Positions 34,610 through 42,240 of a DNA stretch of 64,000 bases are shown piece after piece. The DNA comes from Candidatus Saccharimonadota bacterium (GTDB lineage Bacteria; Patescibacteriota; Saccharimonadia; Saccharimonadales; Saccharimonadaceae). The notes beneath the pieces are model-generated. The model saw only the letters and a list, made by a program, of their open reading frames with translations. It was not told the DNA's origin and did no database searches. Location of the stretch: positions 1 through 64,000 of the forward strand of contig JAFRCO010000013.1 in assembly GCA_017404325.1 (NCBI GenBank), given 5' to 3'. Made by a program: the position numbers and the translations under genes. Position 1 is the stretch's first letter. Every line of letters begins with the position of its first letter.

Positions 34610-35644
34610 ATTAAAAAACGTATTCCTTATATAGATATTCTTAGAGCCATCGCAATTATTTTGGTTATTATTGGACATATACCATATCCAAATTTTAATC
34701 CAGAAATACATAAATGGATTTATTCTTTTCACATTCCACTTTTTTTCTTTGTTTCCGGTATTTCGCTAACTTTCACTAATTATAGTCACTCTAATCTTAA
34801 AGATCTTTTTAAAAAACATGCTCTTCATATCTATATTCCCTTCATTATTTGGGCAATTCTTTTATCGCTATCAAATATCACTCTTTTAACAATTCCCAAA
34901 ATACTCTACGGCACTCATAAATCTATCGGTGCTGTCAGCAACAGCTCTTTATGGTTTCTCCCCGTACTTTTCATTAGTATTATCGTCTTAGACATCATAC
35001 TACTTTTAATCAATAAAAAGCACGCTAAAATAATCATCCCTATTTTTCTTTTAATATTTCTACTGATAGGATTTATTATTTCTTCCCACCCAACCACTAG
35101 AGAATTATTCTTCAGCCACAATCCTCCAATGGGCATAGATATTGTCCCAACGGCAATCTTTTTTATGCTCTCCGGCTACATCTTTGAATCTTACAGAAAG
35201 ACAAACAAGCTAAAAATACCCTCATATATTCTTCTTTTAGTCGTACCTCTTTTCTTCTGGCTTACACTCGTTTTTGGCTTATCAAATGATGTTAGTTACG
35301 TCCTCATGGCAGAAAATCGTTTCGGCAATTTCGGATATTTTCTTATCTCTGCCTTTTCTGGCATTATACTAAGTGTCATCATAGCACTATTTATTGCTAA
35401 AAACATGAAGAAGTTCTCCAGTCTCATGATGAAAATTGGCAGTAACACTCTTTTAATTTTTATTCTCCATAGATACCCACTTATTTTACTAAACGATCTT
35501 CTTTTATTACTACCTTTTACTAACTTATCGAACTGGATTATTATCCCACTAAATATTTTCGTTATCGTTCCTCTCTCTCTGTTTTTTTCTGTCATCATCA
35601 AAAAACACCTTCCAGCCCTAGCTGGTATTACAAATAAAAGCTAA
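34610..35644 (+). CDS. Membrane acyltransferase 3 family protein (OafA/WecH-like), 344 aa, probable ATT start
   Basis: About ten membrane helices. The N-terminal family signature RIPYIDILRAIAIILVIIGH includes the catalytic His. To include this block the gene must start upstream of the TTG at 34661. The only plausible site is ATT 34610, placed 7 bases after a perfect AAGGAG Shine-Dalgarno and 12 bases after the tagD stop; no ATG, GTG or TTG exists in that frame there. AUU starts are rare (known in infC and pcnB). Such enzymes O-acetylate or acylate surface sugars, consistent with the context. It overlaps the convergent repeat protein gene by 4 bases. Confidence 0.8.
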   Translation: MKKRIPYIDILRAIAIILVIIGHIPYPNFNPEIHKWIYSFHIPLFFFVSGISLTFTNYSHSNLKDLFKKHALHIYIPFIIWAILLSLSNITLLTIPKILYGTHKSIGAVSNSSLWFLPVLFISIIVLDIILLLINKKHAKIIIPIFLLIFLLIGFIISSHPTTRELFFSHNPPMGIDIVPTAIFFMLSGYIFESYRKTNKLKIPSYILLLVVPLFFWLTLVFGLSNDVSYVLMAENRFGNFGYFLISAFSGIILSVIIALFIAKNMKKFSSLMMKIGSNTLLIFILHRYPLILLNDLLLLLPFTNLSNWIIIPLNIFVIVPLSLFFSVIIKKHLPALAGITNKS

Positions 35645-37389
35645 ATATCAGTTAGTTTACTTCTTGGTATACACAAATTTTTATCTAAATCAGTATCTTC
35701 TTCTGTTCTAATACACCATTCACCATTACCATCTAATATCTTTGATGCAAATTTTAGAACCGTCCCCTCCTCTACTGCATCCAGCTTTACTAAAGAATGT
35801 GGAACAATGTAATAACTATCCCCAATTACCTTCATCTGTCGTGGTTTATTCGAAGGAATATAATTTTGAGTATTGTCTAATTCTTCTCTGACAATACATC
35901 TATCAACATCGTTCTTTGTATCCTCTTCTGTTCTAATGCACCATTCACCATTACTATTTAAAATCTTTGATGTGAATTTTAGAACCGTCCCCTCCTCTAC
36001 TGCATCCAGCTTTATTAAACTTCTTGGCAAAATATAATTAATATTACTTATTACAATCATATAGCGTGGCACATCTACAGCGCTATAAGGAAGTTCACTT
36101 AAATCTTTTCTGAGAATACACTTGTCAACATCGTTCTTTGTATCCTCTTCTGTTCTAATGCACCATTCACCATTATTATTTAATACCTTAGTAGTAAACT
36201 TTAAAACGGTATCTTTTTTTACCAAATTTAATTTTGATAAAGTCCTCGGGGATATATAATTCGTATCGTCTTTTACAATCATATATCGCGGAATGTCTAC
36301 TGCGCTATATGGCGCCTCACTTAAATCTTTTCTGAGAATACACTTGTCAACATCGTTCTTTGTATCCTCCTCCGTCCTAATACACCAATCACCATTATTG
36401 TTTAAAATCTTTGACGTGAATTTTAGAATAGTACCTCCGTCAACAAAATCAACTTGTTCTCCCGAATACGATTCCACGAAATAAGTGTCTTCATTAACCA
36501 TCATATATCGAGGCGTTTTCACATCACTATAACCATTTTTTTGTGTTATTCCGCCAAACCAATCTTCAAAATATAAATAAAAATTTCTATTCCCATATGC
36601 CCCACAATATGCTGTTCCATACCCAGCAGCCAAAGTTCCTTCGTTTGGCTGATATGGCGTATAACGATAAAGTGCCGAAGTAGCAAGCGAACGAACATTA
36701 ACTATTGAGCCTCCACATCCTGCATTTGGATTATATTGAATATAGTTTTCTCCCAACGGATAATTCGTCCAGCCTCCATTTAAAACTGTTGAAAATAGTG
36801 CCGCCGCATTCCTTATTTGATTTTTAAACCCATAATATTTAGAAGAGCATGCTGCAGTGTCCGGACAACCATACCCAGTTGCTTTCCGATAATCATAATT
36901 ATTTGGGATTGGATCCGTAATTAATCCTGTCTCTTTTTGTAATAAAACTATTAAAACTTGCGGATTAATCTGATAATCTTGTGCCGCCTCCCATATAATA
37001 TGCGCCGCTGTATCCCCGGAACCAATTTCTTCCCCATCCCCAAATTTTTCTTCTGATAAACAAATAAAATGCCCATCTTCAAAATGCCAATTTACCCCTG
37101 GGTTATTTGCAGTTAACTGCCTATAATAACTATAGTCATCGTTTGCGCAAGAATTTTTCGCCGTTAAGAATGCTTGAATTTCTGCTTCGCTCATCGAATT
37201 ATAATTACCCATCTGATAATCCGAAATTATGTATCCCGGATCAAAATTCGCCAAACTTGCCGCTTCGACTTCATTATTTATTTTTCCGTGACTCCTAGAT
37301 AAAAATGAAAATAAAAACACTGCCACAAAAATCCCTAAAAGGATAAATCTGTATCTTTTATCTCTCCTTCTTACGGCCCTCTCCACCAT
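35641..37389 (-). CDS. Secreted/anchored protein with lysozyme-like N-terminal domain and four C-terminal repeats, 582 aa
   Basis: The N-terminal basic tail and signal anchor is at residues 14-31 (FILLGIFVAVFLFSF). Residues 45-290 form a domain with AAQDYQINPQVLIVLLQKE, which resembles transglycosylase/lysozyme folds with a candidate catalytic Glu. The domain is rich in aromatic and Gly residues. Residues 290-582 contain four tandem repeats of about 74 aa with the core PRYMIV...VLKFTSKIL...GEWCIRTEEDT. Each has two Cys that could form a disulfide. Repeats of this type usually bind wall or surface ligands. The gene follows the small anchored protein directly and could act on the host or self cell wall. 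Confidence 0.75.
   Translation of the reverse strand: MVERAVRRRDKRYRFILLGIFVAVFLFSFLSRSHGKINNEVEAASLANFDPGYIISDYQMGNYNSMSEAEIQAFLTAKNSCANDDYSYYRQLTANNPGVNWHFEDGHFICLSEEKFGDGEEIGSGDTAAHIIWEAAQDYQINPQVLIVLLQKETGLITDPIPNNYDYRKATGYGCPDTAACSSKYYGFKNQIRNAAALFSTVLNGGWTNYPLGENYIQYNPNAGCGGSIVNVRSLATSALYRYTPYQPNEGTLAAGYGTAYCGAYGNRNFYLYFEDWFGGITQKNGYSDVKTPRYMMVNEDTYFVESYSGEQVDFVDGGTILKFTSKILNNNGDWCIRTEEDTKNDVDKCILRKDLSEAPYSAVDIPRYMIVKDDTNYISPRTLSKLNLVKKDTVLKFTTKVLNNNGEWCIRTEEDTKNDVDKCILRKDLSELPYSAVDVPRYMIVISNINYILPRSLIKLDAVEEGTVLKFTSKILNSNGEWCIRTEEDTKNDVDRCIVREELDNTQNYIPSNKPRQMKVIGDSYYIVPHSLVKLDAVEEGTVLKFASKILDGNGEWCIRTEEDTDLDKNLCIPRSKLTDI
35680..36530 (-). repeat. Four tandem about 222-bp repeats within the secreted protein gene
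   Basis: The same landmark (reverse of GGTGCATTAGAAC) recurs at about 35705, 35930, 36152 and 36374, giving periods of 225, 222 and 222 bases (74-75 codons). The inner copies are nearly identical, suggesting recent expansion or gene conversion. Confidence 0.9.
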
Positions 37390-37926
37390 CTAAACACTTA
37401 CCTCACCTGTTATCGTACCACTTTTTCCGTCTGCATCAACGTTTATAATAATTTCAAAATCTCCTCCTCCAATCGCCGGGATCGGAACATCAAATCCTTC
37501 ACAAGTCATTGTTGATGCCGAATTTACTAACAAAGCAGAGTCATTATATATCTCAGTCCCATATTCATTTATTTTTAAGCTGCATTGTCCGTTAGATAAA
37601 TATTGATCAATATTTACGCGTATCATTAAACTATCGCCGCTAACCCCAGCATAAGTTATCACTCCGGTTATTTCTTCCGAATTATTTGGATCTTCACCAT
37701 CGTATTGTACAACTTCTTCTTTTTCAACAACCTCCTGTTCTTCCGGCTCTTCATCTTCATCCTCTTTAGTCTCTTTTTTTACTTCTAATTCAGACTCTGG
37801 CTCTTCTTTTTCGTTACCAAAATAACTCTTAAACACCATCGAGCACACAGCGATTGCAGCAATCAAAAGCATCAAAAGAAATAACCAAGAAATCCATTTT
37901 TTACTACGTCGACGTCGTTTTGCCAT
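37390..37926 (-). CDS. Anchored surface protein, unknown function, 178 aa
   Basis: The start is set at ATG 37926, 5 bases after GGAGG. The frame extends to 37947, but the ribosome-binding site supports the later ATG. It begins with a basic MAKRRRRSKKW tail, one membrane helix (about residues 12-33), then a very acidic Glu/Lys linker (residues 40-85). The end is a beta-rich domain of about 90 aa with two Cys (GQCSLKI, MTCEGF). The fold looks like a small Ig-like or adhesion domain; no family is recognised. It abuts the lysozyme-like repeat protein gene and is probably co-expressed with it. Confidence 0.7.
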   Translation of the reverse strand: MAKRRRRSKKWISWLFLLMLLIAAIAVCSMVFKSYFGNEKEEPESELEVKKETKEDEDEEPEEQEVVEKEEVVQYDGEDPNNSEEITGVITYAGVSGDSLMIRVNIDQYLSNGQCSLKINEYGTEIYNDSALLVNSASTMTCEGFDVPIPAIGGGDFEIIINVDADGKSGTITGEVSV

Positions 37927-37975
37927 ATAATCCTCCAATCTAATCATAACAAGATTCAGAGGAATTGTAAACTTT

Positions 37976-38302
37976 TTACCCTAAATCCAACCCTAAAATA
38001 TCCGCCGCTTTAGTTAAAATATCTTTTTCTTCTTCTGAGCAATCTAATATTTTAACTTTAAATAGTTCTACCGTTTCTTCGTGTTTATAATCTAAAACTT
38101 CTAACGACCTCGCCGCTCCTTGGACTTTCTTTAATACGCCCTTTGATACTAGATTCTCAATATGTTCCGCTACCGCCGAAACCGACGAAAGTCCAAGCCC
38201 CGACATAATCTCCCGATAAGAAGGAGAGTATCCTTTTTCCTCTGTAAAATCCTGCAAAAAATCTAATACTGCTAATTGTTTTTTTGTTAACTTAACCGCC
38301 AT
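37976..38302 (-). CDS. LexA-like DNA-binding protein lacking the protease domain, 108 aa
   Basis: The N-terminal winged helix-turn-helix matches the LexA DNA-binding domain: KLTKKQLAVLDFLQDF, GYSPSYREIMSGLGLSSVSAV, HIENLVSKGVLKK. The Ser-Lys peptidase half is absent, with only about 40 charged residues instead, so RecA-driven self-cleavage is not possible. Start ATG 38302. The longer frame to 38401 is antisense to the LCP gene and beyond the -10 box. Its promoter overlaps that of the LCP gene, so it may repress itself and/or its neighbour. Confidence 0.85.
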   Translation of the reverse strand: MAVKLTKKQLAVLDFLQDFTEEKGYSPSYREIMSGLGLSSVSAVAEHIENLVSKGVLKKVQGAARSLEVLDYKHEETVELFKVKILDCSEEEKDILTKAADILGLDLG

Positions 38303-38308
38303 ATATGT

Positions 38309-38318
38309 TATAATTATA
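38309..38318. promoter_or_regulatory. Overlapping divergent -10 boxes (LCP gene / LexA-like gene)
   Basis: TTATAATTATAA carries TATAAT on the + strand (38309-38314, 8 bases before ATG 38323). It also carries TATAAT on the minus strand (38313-38318, 10 bases before ATG 38302). RNA polymerase can occupy only one direction at a time. Confidence 0.7.
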
Positions 38319-38322
38319 AACA

Positions 38323-39948
38323 ATGGAAAAGAATAAATCAATCGATGGGCTCGTTTCGCGTCGCCCAAAAAAGACAACGCCAAAAACGAAGACCCAACCA
38401 AAGCCTAAGACGCCTACTAAAAAAGCGCCAGCTAAAAAAAATGTTAAAAAAGTTGCCGTTACTTCCCCTGCTCCTGCTCAAGAACCTAAAACTGAAAAAA
38501 CCAACGTCGTTAATGCTGAAGATTTTCTAAAACCAGTTAAAGCTTTTGATTTTGATGAAGAAACCGGTAAATTAAAAGTGGCTGAAGAATCTAAAGAAAA
38601 ACCGAAGAAAATGAAGAAAGAAAAGAAAGAAAAAAAGAAGGCTGGCAAGGTTCGTAAAACCCTTTCAATCATCGCCCTTCTAATTGTACTTATTTTAATT
38701 GGTGGAGTAGTTTGGGTCATTCTTTGGGGAAATGATATTATTGCTAAAATCACCGGTGGTCAAGGTAATGTTTTCGATCTTATCTTTACCGATGAAACTT
38801 ATGAACCATTAAAGACTGACGCTAATGGCCGTACTAATATCCTTGCTTTCGGTACTAGCGGTTATAACATGGATGGTGAAGAAGGAAATGGCACCCACGA
38901 CGGAGCTCAACTTACTGATTCTATTATGATTCTTAGTCTCAACCAAGAAACTGGCGATTTAGCCATGCTTTCCCTTCCGCGCGACCTAAAAGCTTCTCCT
39001 ACTTGTACTGCTACTGGAAAAATCAACGAAGTCTACTGGTGTAATGGTGGTAATGGCGATATTTCTACTGAAGAAGAAGCCGTAGCCGCCCAAGCTCTTA
39101 TGAATGAAGTTGGCTCTATTTTAGATATAGACTTTCAATATTTTGTTCACGTCAACTGGGGCTCACTGGTTCAAATTGTTGATATTTTAGATGGTATTAC
39201 AGTTACCCTGGATGAAGACGTCCATGACTATTATCATTTTGATGCCGGTAACACCTACACGCTTCGTGGCGATGAAGCTCTCTGGCTCGCTCGTATGCGC
39301 TATGGTACCGCAAACGGTGATTTCTCTCGTGCAAACTCCCAACAGAAAATCCTCATTGGTATAAAAGACCGTATTTTCGAGAAAAAACTCTCTATCACTG
39401 ATCTATTAAGTCTCGCCTCAACCCTCGGAGATAATCTTCGTAGCAACTTCTCTATTGATGAACTTAAAACTCTCGCCCATCTCACTTATGAATTTGATTT
39501 TGATAGTATGCGTCAACTTTCTCTGATTGATCCAGAATATCTCGTCACTACTGGCACTATTAATGGCATTTCTTACGTCTTGCCGGTTGGCGGAGTTGGT
39601 AATTATCTTAATATCCAAAACTATGTTGCAAAAATGCTTAATAACGATCCTCGCACCTACGAAGAGCCAACTATCTTAATCTTAAACGGGACTGATGAAG
39701 AAGGACTTGCTAAAACCGAAAAACAAACTCTTGAAGCTGAAGGCTATACTGATATCACTATCGATAATGCTCCAGAAGGAGAATATACAGAAAAATACAG
39801 CCTCTACGGCACCAATACAAAACCCAGCACAAAAAGAATGCTAGAAGAATACTACAACACGGTTATTATGTCTTTCGAAAAACTTCCTAAAGACGTCTCG
39901 ACTGATTATGATTTTATTATTATCCTTGGCGGTTTAAACCAAGATTAA
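38323..39948 (+). CDS. LytR-CpsA-Psr (LCP) family wall-polymer ligase, 541 aa
   Basis: A long Lys/Pro-rich cytoplasmic N-terminus (residues 1-100, PKKTTPKTKTQPKPKTPTKK) is followed by one membrane helix (about 108-130) and the extracellular LCP domain. That domain has DSIMILSLNQETGDLAMLSLPRDLK and the Arg-rich block RMRYGTANGDFSRANSQQ, which bind the polyprenyl diphosphate. A C-terminal LytR_C-like domain (about 445-541; TILILNGTDEEGLA) completes it. LCP enzymes transfer wall teichoic acid or capsule from lipid carrier to peptidoglycan, the final step expected for the polymer genes at 20-35 kb. Confidence 0.93.
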   Translation: MEKNKSIDGLVSRRPKKTTPKTKTQPKPKTPTKKAPAKKNVKKVAVTSPAPAQEPKTEKTNVVNAEDFLKPVKAFDFDEETGKLKVAEESKEKPKKMKKEKKEKKKAGKVRKTLSIIALLIVLILIGGVVWVILWGNDIIAKITGGQGNVFDLIFTDETYEPLKTDANGRTNILAFGTSGYNMDGEEGNGTHDGAQLTDSIMILSLNQETGDLAMLSLPRDLKASPTCTATGKINEVYWCNGGNGDISTEEEAVAAQALMNEVGSILDIDFQYFVHVNWGSLVQIVDILDGITVTLDEDVHDYYHFDAGNTYTLRGDEALWLARMRYGTANGDFSRANSQQKILIGIKDRIFEKKLSITDLLSLASTLGDNLRSNFSIDELKTLAHLTYEFDFDSMRQLSLIDPEYLVTTGTINGISYVLPVGGVGNYLNIQNYVAKMLNNDPRTYEEPTILILNGTDEEGLAKTEKQTLEAEGYTDITIDNAPEGEYTEKYSLYGTNTKPSTKRMLEEYYNTVIMSFEKLPKDVSTDYDFIIILGGLNQD

Positions 39949-39959
39949 ATATTTAATCT
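39942..39959. other. 18-bp palindrome spanning two convergent stop codons
   Basis: AGATTAAATATTTAATCT is a perfect palindrome that contains the stop codons of the LCP gene (TAA 39946-39948) and of jag (TAA at 39953-39955, minus). There is no T run, so it is only a weak candidate for a bidirectional terminator. Confidence 0.5.
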
Positions 39960-40417
39960 AACGAAACTTTACTAATAATCAGTTTTCGTTCCCTACCTTC
40001 ACCTTCTGAATGAGTTTCAACATCTGAATAATCTTGTGCCAACTTGTGAACAACCCGTCGATCGGCTGCATTTAAGTTAATTGTCATTGATTCTCCAGTC
40101 TCTCTTACTTTTCGAATCCAGCCTTCTGCTTTTTCTGCAATACGATCCGCTCTTTGTTTTTTATAGTTTGCTACATCAACATTTACTCTCGTTATCTCTG
40201 CATCTTTAGCATTTAAGGCCATCGATACAATATGCTGAAGCGCCCTTAAATTATCCGCATTTCGCCCAATCAAAAGCGAGTTAAGCGAAGTAGATGGGAC
40301 CGATAGTTGAATCACTTCATCATCAATCGTTGAAGAAACTGCTACATTTATACCAAAAAAACTCAGCAAATCCTCCAAATAACGCGCTGCGAACCTTATT
40401 GATTCATCTTTATTCAT
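39953..40417 (-). CDS. jag: Jag/KhpB-like KH-R3H RNA-binding protein, 154 aa
   Basis: The KH domain has GRNADNLRALQHIVSMALN in place of the usual GKRG loop. The R3H domain follows, with SMTINLNAADRRVVHKLAQD and the R-x-x-x-H core. The Jag_N domain seen in many Firmicutes is missing. It is a cytoplasmic RNA-binding protein linked to cell elongation and division. It sits in the conserved rpmH-rnpA-yidC-jag string beside the origin, 2 bases after yidC. Confidence 0.92.
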   Translation of the reverse strand: MNKDESIRFAARYLEDLLSFFGINVAVSSTIDDEVIQLSVPSTSLNSLLIGRNADNLRALQHIVSMALNAKDAEITRVNVDVANYKKQRADRIAEKAEGWIRKVRETGESMTINLNAADRRVVHKLAQDYSDVETHSEGEGRERKLIISKVSLD

Positions 40418-40419
40418 AT

Positions 40420-41529
40420 TTATCTCCTTTTCTTTTTATTATCTTTCGCGGAGATTCTTGTTATTTTTGTTCCTGTTTTTTTATTTTCTACCACCTGAGC
40501 TTCTTGTATATTTTTTAATTCCTTCAGAACCGCTTTATCTGTCATATCGTCTATTTCGTCATCAACCTTCTTTAAAATAACCTTTTGTTGAATTACGGTG
40601 ACGATATTAGTTAAGAAATAATAAAATGCTAACGCACCATTTAATCTAAACATAATTAGAAACATCATTATCGGCATCATCTTAGACATTTGTCCAGAAG
40701 TAAAACTATTTACATCTGAAGTTTCCAGCTCTTTTCCTTCTTGTGCGTCTTTTAATAATTCACGAAAACTCTTCTTTTTTTCTGATTTACCGGATGGCAT
40801 CTGTTGCTTAGTTGCAATATATTGCACTACTGAGGCTAAAATCGCACATATTAAAATAAATAATGCACTCCACGAAAAATTCCCAAACACATCGCTTGCT
40901 CTTACGTCTAGTCTAATTGTATTAAAAAGTTTAGGATGGAAATCATATTCGTGTTTCTCTTCTGCTGGTATTTCATCATTAGCTTGATCCGCAAGAAATA
41001 TTGCTTGCTCTTCTTCAAGATTTTTTACTTCTGAGCCCTCATAAGCCACAACAGCATAAGCTTGACTTGCTAAGTTATTCGTCAAATCCGGCGTTGCGAC
41101 CACTCTAATCGCTGTAAAAATTGCAATAAAAATCGGTAATTGAATAAACAAAGTCGCAATCGAAGCAAACGGTTTTACGTTATATCGTTTATATAAATCC
41201 ATCGTCTGAAGCGATTCGAGCTGTTTATTTCCTTGGCAGTTCTTTTTTATTTGTGTTAATTCTGGTTGCAACTTACGAACTAATTTCGTTTGATTGAGCT
41301 GCCTCTTCATGAGGGGCCACATTAAAAGTTTGACTAAAACTGTAAAGATTATAATCGCCAACCCAAAATCATGTACTAAATTAAAAATTACAAATAATAT
41401 ATTTACGATTGGCTTAAAAATTAAAAAGTCTATTAAATCAAACCCATTGCCAGTTATTATCCAGGTCGCCAAAAAAGCCACTATAAACAACCCAACCAAC
41501 ACCCGATAAATTATTTTTTTCACACTCAT
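40420..41529 (-). CDS. yidC: Membrane protein insertase YidC, 369 aa
   Basis: Inserts proteins into the cytoplasmic membrane with or without SecYEG. The five-helix core begins NLVHDFGLAIIIFTVLVKLLM, includes the basic cytoplasmic loop (KRQLNQTKLVRKLQPELTQIKK) and ends with FRLNGALAFYYFLTNIVTVIQQ. An unusual acidic insertion of about 60 residues lies between the second and third helices (about residues 165-205; NLEEEQAIFLADQANDEIPA). The C-terminal tail is basic, as in Gram-positive YidC proteins. A TATAAT (41539-41544) ends 9 bases before the ATG, inside the 3' end of rnpA. Confidence 0.95.
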   Translation of the reverse strand: MSVKKIIYRVLVGLFIVAFLATWIITGNGFDLIDFLIFKPIVNILFVIFNLVHDFGLAIIIFTVLVKLLMWPLMKRQLNQTKLVRKLQPELTQIKKNCQGNKQLESLQTMDLYKRYNVKPFASIATLFIQLPIFIAIFTAIRVVATPDLTNNLASQAYAVVAYEGSEVKNLEEEQAIFLADQANDEIPAEEKHEYDFHPKLFNTIRLDVRASDVFGNFSWSALFILICAILASVVQYIATKQQMPSGKSEKKKSFRELLKDAQEGKELETSDVNSFTSGQMSKMMPIMMFLIMFRLNGALAFYYFLTNIVTVIQQKVILKKVDDEIDDMTDKAVLKELKNIQEAQVVENKKTGTKITRISAKDNKKKRR

Positions 41530-41532
41530 TCT

Positions 41533-41883
41533 CTATTTATTATAGCACACCTTGCTTTCTTCTACTAGTTGCCCCAGAACACCCTCCAACTCAGCAATCG
41601 GCATCTTTCCTATTTCTTTCGAATAAACTACAAAGAGATAGTCTTTATTTTTTGGAATTAAATCAAAATTAGTTCTTAAGGCTTCATAAACTCTTCGCCT
41701 AATCACATTACGTTTCACTGCTGATTTCTCAACTTTCTTTGATACAATCACGCCAAACCTTGTAAACCCCTTCGTGTTCTCGACAAAAACTAAAGACATC
41801 TTCGGAGAACGAATCGTCTTCCCATTCTGGTAAACATATCTCACTCCCCCACGTGAATGAAACCGATATTTCTTATTAAGCAC
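41533..41883 (-). CDS. rnpA: Ribonuclease P protein component, 116 aa
   Basis: The protein subunit of RNase P, which with the RNA trims the 5' leader of tRNA precursors. It has the family's [19 protein letters not shown] and the basic RNR motif ([17 protein letters not shown]). The start is GTG 41883, overlapping the last codons of rpmH by 8 bases, a typical arrangement. The length is normal. Confidence 0.95.
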   Translation of the reverse strand: MLNKKYRFHSRGGVRYVYQNGKTIRSPKMSLVFVENTKGFTRFGVIVSKKVEKSAVKRNVIRRRVYEALRTNFDLIPKNKDYLFVVYSKEIGKMPIAELEGVLGQLVEESKVCYNK

Positions 41884-42013
41884 TGAGTCTAGCTCGCCCT
41901 TTTAAACGTCGCCTAGCTAAAACTTTGCGACCATTTTTTGTCGCATTTCTCTTCATAAAACCGTGCTCAACTTTACGTTGCCTTTTGTGTGGCTGATATG
42001 TTCGTTTTGGCAT
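41876..42013 (-). CDS. rpmH: 50S ribosomal protein L34, 45 aa
   Basis: Reads [19 protein letters not shown], then [17 protein letters not shown], ending KGRARLSA, the canonical L34 pattern. It starts at ATG 42013 and ends at TAA 41876-41878. It is the first gene of the leftward rpmH-rnpA-yidC-jag string and is divergent from dnaA across the origin region. AAGGAAT precedes the ATG. Confidence 0.97.
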   Translation of the reverse strand: MPKRTYQPHKRQRKVEHGFMKRNATKNGRKVLARRRLKGRARLSA

Positions 42014-42065
42014 ATTATTCCTTAAACTTTAATTTATTTCAAATTCTTTATATAGTATACTCTAT

Positions 42066-42194
42066 TTTTCCACATTTTTCAACTATTTTTCCACACGTCT
42101 TTTAGGGATTCTGTCGACTTTGTGGAAATTTTTACCCCTATTTTTGAAAAACTATATTACAAAATATTTTTTACCCTAAAAAACATGTGGAAAA
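42066..42194. other. DnaA-box cluster upstream of dnaA (part of the origin region)
   Basis: Four DnaA-box-like 9-mers: TTTTCCACA at 42066-42074 and 42087-42095, and TGTGGAAAT/TGTGGAAAA (reverse orientation) at 42121-42129 and 42186-42194. The intervals are AT-rich. The last box covers the -35 region of dnaA, as in autoregulated dnaA promoters. Confidence 0.7.
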
Positions 42195-42206
42195 CTCAAT
42201 TATTCA

Positions 42207-42215
42207 TGTTATAAT
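42207..42215 (+). promoter_or_regulatory. dnaA promoter -10 (extended TGTTATAAT)
   Basis: TATAAT at 42210-42215 with an extended TG; a DnaA box occupies the -35 position. AAAAGGAGG (42221-42229) is the ribosome-binding site. Confidence 0.7.
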
Positions 42216-42240
42216 TCATTAAAAGGAGGTCTAAAATACA

